A stretch of DNA of 10,063 nt from Pluralibacter sp. UBA7423 (lineage in GTDB: Bacteria; Pseudomonadota; Gammaproteobacteria; Enterobacterales; Enterobacteriaceae): contig DKMD01000008.1 in the NCBI GenBank assembly GCA_002470465.1, forward strand, positions 1 to 10,063. The letters run 5' to 3'. A program made the translations under genes and the position numbers. The notes under the pieces are model-generated. The model was given only the letters and a program-made list of their open reading frames with translations. It had not been told where the DNA came from and made no database searches. Below are positions 1 through 6,701 of the stretch, one piece after another; positions within the stretch are counted from its first letter, which is position 1; each line of letters starts with the position of its first letter.

Positions 1-1
1 G

Positions 2-331
2 ATTGGCGTGGGCGATAAAGTGAATATGCTGCAGTACAGCACCTATTCCGTTATCTCTCCGGAAGGCTGTGCTTCCATTCTTTGGAAAAGCGCTGATAAA
101 GCGCCGCTGGCCGCAGAAGCGATGGGCATTATTGCCCCGCGCCTGAAAGAGCTGAAGCTTATCGACACCGTCATCCCGGAACCACTGGGCGGCGCACACC
201 GTAAGCCGGAAGTGATGGCTGCGAGCCTGAAAGCGCAGATCCTGGCGGATCTGGCCGATCTCGACGTGCTGAGCACCGAAGATCTGCTCAACCGTCGCTA
301 TCAGCGTCTGATGAGCTACGGCTACGCGTAA
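2..331 (+). CDS. accA: Acetyl-CoA carboxylase carboxyltransferase subunit alpha, C-terminal part (5' end outside window)
   Basis: This is the last 109 codons of AccA, open at the left edge and ending in TAA at 329-331. AccA is the alpha subunit of the carboxyltransferase half of acetyl-CoA carboxylase, working with AccD to move the carboxyl group from biotin-BCCP to acetyl-CoA and give malonyl-CoA, the first committed step of fatty acid synthesis in the cytoplasm. The visible part carries [15 protein letters not shown], the PLGGAHR segment and the C-terminal [12 protein letters not shown], which closely match the E. coli protein as I recall it (319 residues, so about one third is present). 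The gene is followed after about 20 nt by a strong terminator, so it does not obviously read into ldcC. Identification is secure; the missing start prevents any statement about its promoter. Confidence 0.97.
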   Translation: MGVGDKVNMLQYSTYSVISPEGCASILWKSADKAPLAAEAMGIIAPRLKELKLIDTVIPEPLGGAHRKPEVMAASLKAQILADLADLDVLSTEDLLNRRYQRLMSYGYA

Positions 332-352
332 GAAAGCGTAAAGAGTGCTCTG

Positions 353-381
353 AAAAAGCCACACTGCGTGTGGCTTTTTTT
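353..381 (+). terminator. Rho-independent terminator after accA
   Basis: The perfect stem GCCACAC/GTGTGGC (358-364 and 368-374) has a 3-nt loop TGC, an A run on the 5' side and a run of seven T on the 3' side (375-381), giving a classic intrinsic terminator. The flanking A and T runs can pair, so weak activity on the opposite strand is possible. Confidence 0.92.
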
Positions 382-425
382 ATTTCCGCTATCCACCTGC
401 GCTATGATTAACGGAGGTTTTTTCC

Positions 426-431
426 AGGAGG
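426..431 (+). promoter_or_regulatory. Ribosome binding site fixing the ldcC GTG start
   Basis: AGGAGG lies 5 nt before the GTG at 437. It decides the start: the open frame extends upstream, with an in-frame ATG at 404, but only the GTG has a Shine-Dalgarno at a usual distance and gives the N-terminus known for the family (NIIAIMGPHGV). Confidence 0.85.
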
Positions 432-436
432 AATGC

Positions 437-2575
437 GTGAATATTATCGCCATCATGGGGCCGCACGGCGTCTACCACAAAGATCAGCCGATTAAAGATC
501 TTGAAGCGGCACTGACCCAACAGGGATTCAAAATTATCTGGCCGCAGAACAGCGCCGATCTCATTAAATTCGTTGAGCAAAATCCGCGGATCTGCGGGGT
601 TATCTTCGACTGGGATGAGTACGGCGAAGACCTGTGCAGCGACATCAATCAGCTTAACGAATACCTGCCGCTGTATGCCTTCATCAATACCCATTCGACG
701 CTCGACGTCAGCATCAACGATATGCGCATGGCGCTGTGGTTCTTTGAATACGCGCTCGGCGCGGCAGAAGACATCGCCACGCGTATAGGGCAATACACCA
801 AAGAGTATCTCGACAACATTACCCCGCCGTTTACCCGCGCGCTGTTCAACTACGTGAAAGAGGGCAAGTATACCTTCTGCACACCGGGACACATGGCGGG
901 TACGGCCTATCAGAAAAGCCCGGTCGGTTGCCTGTTCTATGACTTTTTTGGCGGCAATACGCTAAAGGCGGATGTCTCCATTTCCGTTACCGAACTGGGT
1001 TCCCTGCTCGATCATACCGGCCCACATCTGGAAGCCGAAGAGTACATTGCCCGCACCTTTGGTGCTGAGCAAAGCTATATGGTGACGAACGGCACCTCGA
1101 CGTCGAACAAAATCGTCGGCATGTACGCCGCTCCGGCGGGAAGCACGCTGCTTATCGACCGCAACTGTCATAAGTCTTTGGCGCATTTACTGATGATGAG
1201 TGACGTGGTGCCGCTGTGGATGAAGCCAACGCGCAATGCACTGGGGATCCTCGGCGGTATTCCGAAGCGTGAATTCACCCGCGAGACAATTTCGCAAAAA
1301 GTAAATGCAACTGCCGGGGCGAAATGGCCGGTTCATGCGGTGATCACTAACTCCACCTACGACGGTCTGCTCTATAACACCACCTGGATTAAAGAGACGC
1401 TCGACGTACCGTCGATTCACTTTGACTCTGCCTGGGTGCCGTATACCCATTTTCACCCGATTTATCAGGGAAAAAGCGGTATGAGCGGCGAGCGGGTACC
1501 GGGGAAAGTGATCTACGAAACGCAGTCGACGCATAAAATGCTGGCGGCGCTGTCGCAGGCGTCGCTTATACACATCAAAGGCGATTACGATGAAGATACC
1601 TTCAACGAAGCCTTTATGATGCACACGTCCACGTCACCGAGCTATCCGATAGTTGCTTCAATTGAAACCGCTGCGGCGATGCTGCGCGGCAATCCGGGTA
1701 AGCGCCTGATTAATCGCTCGGTTGAACGTGCGCTGCATTTCCGCAAAGAGGTTCAGCGTCTGCGTGAAGAGTCTGATGGCTGGTTCTTCGATATCTGGCA
1801 GCCGGAAAACGTCGATGAAGCAATGTGCTGGCCGGTATCACCGGGCGAAGAGTGGCACGGTTTTGCCGATGCTGATGCCGAACATATGTATCTCGATCCG
1901 GTAAAAGTGACCATTCTGACGCCGGGTATGGACGAGCAGGGCAACATGAGCGATGAAGGGATCCCGGCTGCGCTGGTGGCGAAGTTTCTTGATGAACGCG
2001 GCGTCGTGGTTGAGAAAACCGGGCCGTATAATCTGCTGTTTCTGTTCAGCATCGGCATCGACAAAACCCGTGCGATGGGGCTGCTGCGCGGCCTGACGGA
2101 GTTTAAAAGATCCTACGATTTGAATCTTCGCGTCAAAAATATGCTCCCGGATCTGTATGCTGAAGATCCTGATTTCTACCGCAATATGCGTATTCAGGAT
2201 CTGGCGCAGGGGATCCATAAGCTGATTCGTCAGCATCAGCTGTCCCATTTGATGCTGCGTGCGTTTGACGTGCTGCCCGAAATGAAAATGACGCCGCACC
2301 AGGCCTGGCAGCGGCAGATCAAAGGAGAAGTTGAGACGATCGAAATCGAACAGCTGGTGGGGCGCGTATCGGCTAATATGATCCTGCCCTATCCGCCAGG
2401 CGTGCCGCTGCTGATGCCGGGGGAAATGATCACCGAGGAGAGTCGCGCCGTGCTCGATTTTCTGCTGATGCTTTGCTCGATTGGCCGCCACTATCCCGGT
2501 TTTGAAACCGACATTCACGGCGCAAAGCGCGATGAGGATGGTGTGTACCGGGTACGAGTCTTAAAAGAGGCCTGA
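437..2575 (+). CDS. ldcC: Constitutive lysine decarboxylase LdcC
   Basis: This 712-residue, PLP-dependent, fold-type I decarboxylase converts L-lysine to cadaverine and CO2 in the cytoplasm. Family knowledge gives an N-terminal wing domain (about 1-129), a PLP-binding core (about 130-560) and a C-terminal domain, assembling as a decamer. The PLP lysine is visible in the STHK motif at Lys367, the position known in E. coli LdcI and LdcC. Other family signatures are TPGHM near residue 150, the NGTSTSNK segment, HFDSAWVPY and the PYPPGVPLLMPGE stretch near the C-terminus. Length matches E. coli LdcC (713). It is called LdcC rather than the acid-induced LdcI/CadA because of sequence similarity and because it sits between accA and gloA2, where ldcC lies in E. 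coli; no cadB-like antiporter is adjacent. The start is GTG with a strong AGGAGG. Position 154 is Ala where I recall Gly in both E. coli paralogues. A TATGAT at 393-398 could be a -10 element, but no good -35 goes with it. Confidence 0.96.
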   Translation: MNIIAIMGPHGVYHKDQPIKDLEAALTQQGFKIIWPQNSADLIKFVEQNPRICGVIFDWDEYGEDLCSDINQLNEYLPLYAFINTHSTLDVSINDMRMALWFFEYALGAAEDIATRIGQYTKEYLDNITPPFTRALFNYVKEGKYTFCTPGHMAGTAYQKSPVGCLFYDFFGGNTLKADVSISVTELGSLLDHTGPHLEAEEYIARTFGAEQSYMVTNGTSTSNKIVGMYAAPAGSTLLIDRNCHKSLAHLLMMSDVVPLWMKPTRNALGILGGIPKREFTRETISQKVNATAGAKWPVHAVITNSTYDGLLYNTTWIKETLDVPSIHFDSAWVPYTHFHPIYQGKSGMSGERVPGKVIYETQSTHKMLAALSQASLIHIKGDYDEDTFNEAFMMHTSTSPSYPIVASIETAAAMLRGNPGKRLINRSVERALHFRKEVQRLREESDGWFFDIWQPENVDEAMCWPVSPGEEWHGFADADAEHMYLDPVKVTILTPGMDEQGNMSDEGIPAALVAKFLDERGVVVEKTGPYNLLFLFSIGIDKTRAMGLLRGLTEFKRSYDLNLRVKNMLPDLYAEDPDFYRNMRIQDLAQGIHKLIRQHQLSHLMLRAFDVLPEMKMTPHQAWQRQIKGEVETIEIEQLVGRVSANMILPYPPGVPLLMPGEMITEESRAVLDFLLMLCSIGRHYPGFETDIHGAKRDEDGVYRVRVLKEA

Positions 2576-2590
2576 GTGCTTGCCTCAGGC
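2570..2590. repeat. Short inverted repeat at the end of ldcC
   Basis: GCCTGAG (2570-2576) and CTCAGGC (2584-2590) form a 7-bp perfect stem with a 7-nt loop that includes the ldcC stop codon in its left arm. No T run follows (the next bases are GGGCCGGGGC), so this is not a normal intrinsic terminator. It may protect the 3' end of the transcript or be incidental. Confidence 0.5.
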
Positions 2591-2634
2591 GGGCCGGGGC
2601 AGGTAACGTGCTGCGACACCTCAAAGGAGAAAAC

Positions 2635-3024
2635 ATGCTCGGTTTAAAACAGGTTCACCATATCGCTATCATCGCCAGCAACTACGCCAACAGTAAGGCG
2701 TTCTATTGTGACATTCTCGGCTTCACGCTGGAGAGCGAGTTCTATCGCGAAGAGCGAGACTCCTGGAAGGGCGATCTGGCGCTCAACGGCCAGTACACTA
2801 TCGAGCTGTTTTCTTTCCCTTTCCCGCCTGCGCGCCCGTCGCGACCCGAAGCCTGTGGCCTGCGTCATCTGGCCTTCAGCGTCGATGATATCGATGCGGC
2901 GGTCGCTCATCTGGAAAGCCACGGCGTGAAGTGTGAGGCGATTCGTGTCGATCCGTTCACCGAACGTCGGTTTACCTTCTTCAACGATCCGGACGGCCTG
3001 CCGCTGGAGCTGTATCAGCAATAA
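2635..3024 (+). CDS. gloA2: VOC-superfamily (glyoxalase-fold) metalloprotein GloA2/YaeR
   Basis: This 129-residue single-domain protein belongs to the vicinal oxygen chelate superfamily, with two beta-alpha-beta-beta-beta modules. The four residues expected to bind the divalent metal can be assigned by pattern: His9 in HHIAI, Glu57 in TIELF, His78 in LRHLAF and Glu125 in LPLELY. Length and sequence match E. coli YaeR (GloA2), a homologue of glyoxalase I whose physiological substrate is not firmly established, so calling it a glyoxalase is family inference. The start is the ATG at 2635, with AAGGAG at 2624-2629 only 5 nt upstream; an alternative in-frame GTG at 2608 lacks such a site. The gene lies 59 nt after ldcC and ends 3 nt before tilS, so it is probably cotranscribed with tilS. 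Confidence 0.92.
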   Translation: MLGLKQVHHIAIIASNYANSKAFYCDILGFTLESEFYREERDSWKGDLALNGQYTIELFSFPFPPARPSRPEACGLRHLAFSVDDIDAAVAHLESHGVKCEAIRVDPFTERRFTFFNDPDGLPLELYQQ

Positions 3025-3027
3025 ATC

Positions 3028-4329
3028 ATGAATCTTAACTCCCTCGTCGATGCGTTACATCCCCACCGAAACATTTTGGTCGCCTTTAGCGGCGGCCTGG
3101 ATTCGACGGTCCTTTTGCATCAGCTAGTGTATCTGCGTGAACGCACACCTGATTTACAGTTACGCGCAATTCATGTCCATCATGGGATCAGTGCCAACGC
3201 TGATGCGTGGGTGGAGCACTGTCAGCAGGTTTGTACCGACTGGCAGGTACCGCTCATTGTCACAAGAGTCAGCCTCGCCGATGACGGAAAAGGGACAGAG
3301 GCTCACGCGCGTGAAGCCAGGTATCAGGCTTTCCGCGAGGCTTTGCGCCCTGGAGAAGTGCTGGTAACCGCGCAGCATATCGATGATCAATGTGAAACGC
3401 TGCTGCTGGCGCTGAAGCGGGGAAGTGGCCCTGCCGGGCTGTCGGCGATGGCCAATGATTCAGCGTTTGCCGGCACACGTCTGCTCAGGCCATTGCTTAA
3501 CGAATCCCGGGTATCGCTGGAGTATTGGGCTATTTCACACCAGCTGAGCTGGATTGAAGACGAAAGCAATCAGGACGATGCTTACGATCGCAACTTCCTG
3601 CGTCTTCGTGTCGTCCCTTTGCTTACTGAGCGCTGGCCGCACTTTTCTCAGGCCGTAGCACGTAGCGCGTCGCTGTGCGGTGAACAGGAACAGCTCCTGG
3701 ATGAATTGCTTGCCGAAGAACTGGCGGCGTTGACGGGGGAATATGGGCAGATTGCGATTGAGCCCCTGTTGGCGGTCAGCGAGATCCGGCGAGCCGCCAT
3801 TCTGCGCCGCTGGCTGGCGCAGCATCAGATGACGATGCCTTCGCGTGGCATGCTGGAACGCCTGTGGCAGGAGGTCGCCCTCGCGCGTGAAGATGCCGCC
3901 CCGCTGCTGCGCCTGGGGAACATTGACGTTCGCCGCTATCAGCAGCAGCTGTGGTTGGTTGCCGCATACAACCGTGAACTTTATTCGCAGCAGGCCTGGG
4001 CGGATACGGACCAGCCACTCTTGCTGCCAGGTTCCGGCGTGCTTCGCCTGGTTACCGGAGAGGAGATTCGCGCGCCGAAAGCGGATGAACCCGTAAGTAT
4101 TCGTTATGCCGCTTCAGGAACGCTGCATATCGTTGGGCGTCAGGGTGGGCGAAAACTCAAGAAAATCTGGCAGGAGATGGGGGTCGCACCGTGGTTACGG
4201 GATACCACGCCGCTGCTTTTTTATGGTGATACGCTGATTGCAGCGGCGGGTTACTTTGTGACGGTTGAAGGGCAGTACAGGGAAGGAGAGGTCGGGCTGG
4301 CGCTTATCAGACAAAAAAACGGGCAGTAA
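3028..4329 (+). CDS. tilS: tRNA(Ile)-lysidine synthase TilS
   Basis: This 433-residue cytoplasmic N-type ATP pyrophosphatase attaches lysine to C34 of the CAU anticodon of tRNA-Ile2, giving lysidine. That switches both codon reading (AUG to AUA) and aminoacylation (Met to Ile), and the enzyme is essential in most bacteria. The PP-loop SGGLDS is at residues 21-26. It is followed by [13 protein letters not shown] and [10 protein letters not shown], typical of the catalytic domain (about 1-215). The C-terminal tRNA-binding domain carries [14 protein letters not shown] and [13 protein letters not shown]. Length matches E. coli (432). The ATG follows the gloA2 stop by 3 nt and has no clear Shine-Dalgarno, suggesting translational coupling. 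The stop codon lies inside the hairpin shared with the convergent rof gene. The middle and the extreme N-terminus diverge from E. coli, as is common for TilS. Confidence 0.97.
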   Translation: MNLNSLVDALHPHRNILVAFSGGLDSTVLLHQLVYLRERTPDLQLRAIHVHHGISANADAWVEHCQQVCTDWQVPLIVTRVSLADDGKGTEAHAREARYQAFREALRPGEVLVTAQHIDDQCETLLLALKRGSGPAGLSAMANDSAFAGTRLLRPLLNESRVSLEYWAISHQLSWIEDESNQDDAYDRNFLRLRVVPLLTERWPHFSQAVARSASLCGEQEQLLDELLAEELAALTGEYGQIAIEPLLAVSEIRRAAILRRWLAQHQMTMPSRGMLERLWQEVALAREDAAPLLRLGNIDVRRYQQQLWLVAAYNRELYSQQAWADTDQPLLLPGSGVLRLVTGEEIRAPKADEPVSIRYAASGTLHIVGRQGGRKLKKIWQEMGVAPWLRDTTPLLFYGDTLIAAAGYFVTVEGQYREGEVGLALIRQKNGQ

Positions 4330-4340
4330 CACTGCCCGTT
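4313..4340 (-). terminator. Rho-independent terminator of the yaeP-rof transcript, overlapping the tilS stop
   Basis: AACGGGCAGT (4318-4327) and ACTGCCCGTT (4331-4340) form a perfect 10-bp stem with a 3-nt loop. Read on the minus strand, the stem is followed by an uninterrupted run of T (complement of A 4313-4319), a good terminator starting 6 nt after the rof stop. On the plus strand the hairpin contains the tilS stop codon but is followed by CAGGGG, not a T run, so it should terminate tilS poorly if at all. Confidence 0.85.
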
Positions 4341-4346
4341 CAGGGG

Positions 4347-4607
4347 TTATTCGACGCTCACCACGACGGTACCGATTTCCGGGTGGCTGAAGCTTGCTAT
4401 CTTGTCGAGTCGCAGTTCCCGGCTTTCGCCTGAGATCTCAACCACCAGATATTCGACGTTTTTTCGTGAGACTAAGTCACTGGCTTTCGCCTTCAGCGCT
4501 TCGCCATCCTTCAGTTCCAGTGCCAGAACAAGATGGTGCTGACAGGCGAGTTCGAGATTGTCATAGTCGTCACAGTTGATCGGTTGATAAGACTCATTCG
4601 TTGACAT
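4347..4607 (-). CDS. rof: Rho-binding antiterminator Rof (YaeO)
   Basis: This 86-residue small cytoplasmic protein matches E. coli Rof/YaeO along its whole length, including [32 protein letters not shown] and the end [12 protein letters not shown]. Rof has an Sm-like beta-barrel fold and binds the termination factor Rho, blocking its primary RNA-binding site and so reducing Rho-dependent termination. The acidic N-terminal segment (Asp and Glu around residues 12-18) is plausibly part of the Rho-facing surface; this is inference. The ATG (minus strand, 4607-4605) lies inside the 3' end of yaeP, overlapping it by 14 nt in another frame. Only a modest GGTGA site lies 6 nt upstream, so translation is likely coupled to yaeP. 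It ends just before a strong terminator. Confidence 0.96.
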   Translation of the reverse strand: MSTNESYQPINCDDYDNLELACQHHLVLALELKDGEALKAKASDLVSRKNVEYLVVEISGESRELRLDKIASFSHPEIGTVVVSVE

Positions 4608-4794
4608 AATCGCTCACCAGTAAGTTTGCCGCCGCATACGCGGCTTTTTCCCTGACCGACTCTGAAATCGCGTCATCTGCCGCCACTTCATTCAATACTT
4701 TTAGCACACAACCCAGCGCATCCGGAATATATCCCAAGTCCCCGCTGGCTATTTCCGCATACCGCTTGCGTATTAACTCACAATAGTTTTCCAC
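4594..4794 (-). CDS. yaeP: Conserved small protein YaeP (UPF0253 family)
   Basis: This 66-residue, apparently soluble protein is nearly identical to E. coli YaeP as I recall it; no function is established for the family. It has no signal peptide, membrane segment or recognisable catalytic motif, and its composition (many Ala, Glu and Leu) suggests a small helical protein. Start choice: GTG at 4794-4792, with AGGAGG (complement of 4799-4804) 4 nt upstream. The out-of-frame ATG just before it does not encode this protein. It is the first gene of a two-gene unit with rof, overlapping it by 14 nt, and its own promoter candidate lies about 80 nt upstream. The context suggests it is expressed with, and may act with, the Rho inhibitor Rof. 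Confidence 0.93.
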   Translation of the reverse strand: MENYCELIRKRYAEIASGDLGYIPDALGCVLKVLNEVAADDAISESVREKAAYAAANLLVSDYVNE

Positions 4795-4852
4795 ATGTCC
4801 TCCTGTCAGCGTTCTGACTTAACTGTGGGATGCAAGTTTAAGCCTACGAAGA

Positions 4853-4865
4853 TAAACTCTGTTTA
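4853..4865. repeat. Palindrome TAAAC-TCT-GTTTA at the predicted yaeP transcription start
   Basis: Perfect 5-bp arms flank 3 nt, positioned at about +1 to +15 of the predicted yaeP-rof transcript. A further GTTTA occurs at 4836-4840. The place would suit an operator, but the element is short and AT-rich, so chance is a real alternative. Confidence 0.35.
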
Positions 4866-4873
4866 GCAAGGTG

Positions 4874-4902
4874 ACTATACCATACTCATTTAAGCAATAT
4901 CA
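4874..4902 (-). promoter_or_regulatory. Candidate extended -10 promoter for yaeP-rof
   Basis: On the minus strand the sequence reads TGGTATAGT, a full extended -10 (TGn at 4882-4880, TATAGT at 4879-4874). A weak -35 (TGATAT, 4902-4897) is at 17 bp, as often seen with extended -10 promoters. The predicted start near 4867 would give a leader of about 70 nt before the yaeP GTG. Inferred from consensus only. Confidence 0.5.
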
Positions 4903-4957
4903 GCAGGATGAGCGGTTCAGCGCTGAATTGGCGACAGCCTTTTGCGGCCGATTTCGG

Positions 4958-4963
4958 TACAAT
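4958..4963 (+). promoter_or_regulatory. Candidate -10 element for yaeQ-arfB
   Basis: TACAAT matches five of six consensus bases and lies 26 nt before the yaeQ ATG, which would give a leader of about 20 nt carrying the ribosome site. No convincing -35 exists at 16-18 bp; AGCCTT (4936-4941) is the nearest and is poor. It is flanked by GCGGCC (4944-4949) and GGCCGC (4964-4969), inverted arms that could be an activator or repressor site. Confidence 0.35.
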
Positions 4964-4989
4964 GGCCGCCAATTTTCAGGAGTAAAATC

Positions 4990-5535
4990 ATGGCGCTGAA
5001 AGCGACTATTTATAAAGCGGTGGTGAACGTTGCCGATCTCGACCGTAACCAGTTCCTCGATGCCAGCCTGACGCTGGCTCGTCATCCGTCGGAAACCGAA
5101 GAGCGCATGATGCTGCGCCTGCTGGCATGGATCATGTATGCCGACGACCGGCTGCAGTTTACCCGCGGCCTCAGCGCGGAAGACGAGCCGGAAGTGTGGC
5201 TACTGAACGATCATCTGGGCGTGGATCTGTGGATTGAACTGGGCTTGCCGGACGAGCGGCGAATCAAAAAAGCCTGCTCTCGTTCGAAACAGGTGGCTCT
5301 GTTTGCCTACAACAGCCGTGCGGCAGAGATTTGGTGGCAGCAAAATCAGGCTGCGCTTTCGGGATTTGATAACCTCACCGTCTGGTATTTCGACGATGCC
5401 CAACTCGCGCAGTTGATAGCATTCGCTGCGCGTAACATGACGCTGCAGGCGACGCTACAGGAGGGCACGCTATGGCTCTCCGACGCTCGGAATAATCTGG
5501 AAATTATTCCCGTTAACTGGCAACAACCGCAATGA
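4990..5535 (+). CDS. yaeQ: YaeQ family protein, PD-(D/E)XK-like fold, function unknown
   Basis: This 181-residue cytoplasmic protein has the same length as E. coli YaeQ and matches it closely in sequence. Structures of the family show a variant of the PD-(D/E)XK nuclease fold. The stretch [18 protein letters not shown], with Asp79, Glu83 and nearby Lys93/Lys94, is where a nuclease-like site would be expected, but no activity is established. Earlier claims linked YaeQ to the RfaH pathway, and later work disputed this. The start is the ATG at 4990, with AGGAG at 4978-4982 (7 nt spacing); an upstream in-frame TTG at 4942 overlaps the promoter candidate and is rejected. Its stop overlaps the arfB start by 4 nt (ATGA), so the two are translationally coupled. 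It is divergent from yaeP-rof. Confidence 0.94.
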   Translation: MALKATIYKAVVNVADLDRNQFLDASLTLARHPSETEERMMLRLLAWIMYADDRLQFTRGLSAEDEPEVWLLNDHLGVDLWIELGLPDERRIKKACSRSKQVALFAYNSRAAEIWWQQNQAALSGFDNLTVWYFDDAQLAQLIAFAARNMTLQATLQEGTLWLSDARNNLEIIPVNWQQPQ

Positions 5536-5954
5536 TCGTTATCTCCCGTCAGGTGGCTATTGCTGACGAAGAGGTGGAGATCACCGCTATTCGTGCGCAG
5601 GGCAACGGCGGACAGCACGTGAACAAAGCCTCTACGGCTATTCATCTGCGCTTTGACATCCGGGCCTCCGGCCTGCCAGAGTATTACAAATCGCGCCTGT
5701 TAGCTGCCAGCCACCATTTGATCACGGCTGATGGCATTATTATTATCAAGGCGCAGGAATATCGCAGTCAGGAAATGAATCGGGAAGCGGCGCTGGCACG
5801 ACTGGTGTCAGTCATTCAGACGTTAACCGCCGAACAGAAGCATCGCCGTGCAACCCGCCCGACCCGCGCGTCGAAAGAGCGGCGTCTGGCGTCAAAATCA
5901 CAAAAATCATCGGTGAAAGCGATGCGGGGAAAAGTTCGCCATGGCGGCGAATAA
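5532..5954 (+). CDS. arfB: Alternative ribosome-rescue peptidyl-tRNA hydrolase ArfB (YaeJ)
   Basis: This 140-residue protein is homologous to the catalytic domain of class I release factors. The GGQ motif at residues 26-28 (within [10 protein letters not shown]) hydrolyses the ester bond of peptidyl-tRNA in the ribosomal P site. The C-terminal tail (about 105-140) is rich in Arg and Lys ([13 protein letters not shown], then [12 protein letters not shown]) and, in the known E. coli complex, enters the empty mRNA channel. This lets ArfB rescue ribosomes stalled without a stop codon, as a backup to tmRNA and ArfA. Length equals E. coli YaeJ, which it matches along its length. It has no ribosome site of its own: the ATG overlaps the yaeQ TGA (ATGA), implying coupled translation. 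Only 31 nt separate it from nlpE, so readthrough into nlpE is possible. Confidence 0.97.
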   Translation: MIVISRQVAIADEEVEITAIRAQGNGGQHVNKASTAIHLRFDIRASGLPEYYKSRLLAASHHLITADGIIIIKAQEYRSQEMNREAALARLVSVIQTLTAEQKHRRATRPTRASKERRLASKSQKSSVKAMRGKVRHGGE

Positions 5955-5985
5955 CTCGATGAATTAAAAGCATAAGGAAATTAAA

Positions 5986-6684
5986 GTGAAGAAGGTACTG
6001 GTCGCCCTCGCAGCGATGGGCATACTGAGCGTATTGCCGGGCTGTAATAATCGTTCAGATGAGCAAACTCTGAAAGCCGGGCAGGAAGCTGCGCTACAGC
6101 CGATGCAGCAGAGCTGGCGTGGTGTGCTGCCATGTGCGGATTGCGAAGGCATTGAAACGACGCTGTTCCTCGAAAAAGATGGCACCTGGATAATGAATGA
6201 GCGCTACCAGGGTGTGGCACATGAACCTTCGTCATTTGGTTCTTATGGCACCTGGGCACGCACTGCCGAGAAGCTGGTGCTTACTGACAGCCAGGGTGAG
6301 AAGTCCTACTACCGCGCGAAAGGCGATAAGCTGGAAATGCTGGACAGGGAAGGGAACCCTATTGTCTCTAAGCTGAACTACACGCTGGAGCCGGTTAAAT
6401 CCAGCCTGCCGAATACGCCAATGGCCATGCGCGGCATGTATTCCTACATGGCCGATGCCGCCACCTTCACCGATTGTGCAACCGGTAAACGCGTTGCCGT
6501 GGCGAATAATGCGCAGCTGGAACGTGACTATGCCGCCGCGCGTGGAACGGCAACGAAGCCGGTGCTGCTGACGGTGGAAGCGCACTTTACGCTGGAGCCA
6601 AACCCGGACACGGGCGAACAGGTCAAGACGCTGAAGACGGATAAAGACGCGAAGTTTATGCCTGGGAAAGAGTGCAGGAATTAA
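5986..6684 (+). CDS. nlpE: Envelope stress outer-membrane lipoprotein NlpE (CutF)
   Basis: This 232-residue lipoprotein has a signal peptide with a basic MKK start, a hydrophobic core and the lipobox LPGC, with lipidated Cys20. NlpE is an outer-membrane lipoprotein that activates the CpxA/CpxR envelope stress system when lipoprotein export or periplasmic oxidative folding fails, or on surface sensing. The N-terminal domain shows the CXXC motif CADC (Cys50 and Cys53). The C-terminal domain holds Cys164 and Cys230, matching the disulfide that makes E. coli NlpE a reporter of DsbA function. Both pairs are intact. The start is GTG with AAGGA at 5974-5978 (7 nt spacing). Asn at +2 after the lipidated Cys avoids the Asp inner-membrane retention signal. 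The gene ends about 20 nt before a bidirectional terminator shared with proS. Confidence 0.96.
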   Translation: MKKVLVALAAMGILSVLPGCNNRSDEQTLKAGQEAALQPMQQSWRGVLPCADCEGIETTLFLEKDGTWIMNERYQGVAHEPSSFGSYGTWARTAEKLVLTDSQGEKSYYRAKGDKLEMLDREGNPIVSKLNYTLEPVKSSLPNTPMAMRGMYSYMADAATFTDCATGKRVAVANNAQLERDYAAARGTATKPVLLTVEAHFTLEPNPDTGEQVKTLKTDKDAKFMPGKECRN

Positions 6685-6701
6685 GTTAGCGCAGATAAAT
6701 G

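Noticed and set aside
393..398. TATGAT as an ldcC -10 promoter element
   Set aside because: No acceptable -35 at 15-19 bp; the upstream bases belong to the accA terminator. Possible, but not supported enough to list as a feature.
404..436. In-frame ATG at 404 as an earlier ldcC start
   Set aside because: It has no Shine-Dalgarno and would add 11 residues not found in the family; the GTG at 437 has AGGAGG at 5 nt.
1838..2518. Minus-strand open frame (226 codons) inside ldcC
   Set aside because: Antisense to conserved LdcC codons, with His/Gln-rich composition typical of a shadow frame and no supporting signals.
4942..4989. TTG at 4942 as an earlier yaeQ start
   Set aside because: It lies upstream of the likely -10 box and has no ribosome site; the ATG at 4990 has AGGAG and gives the family N-terminus.
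5955..5985. CpxR box (GTAAA-N5-GTAAA) upstream of nlpE
   Set aside because: The AT-rich 31-nt gap has TTAAA-like pieces but not with the needed spacing or match.
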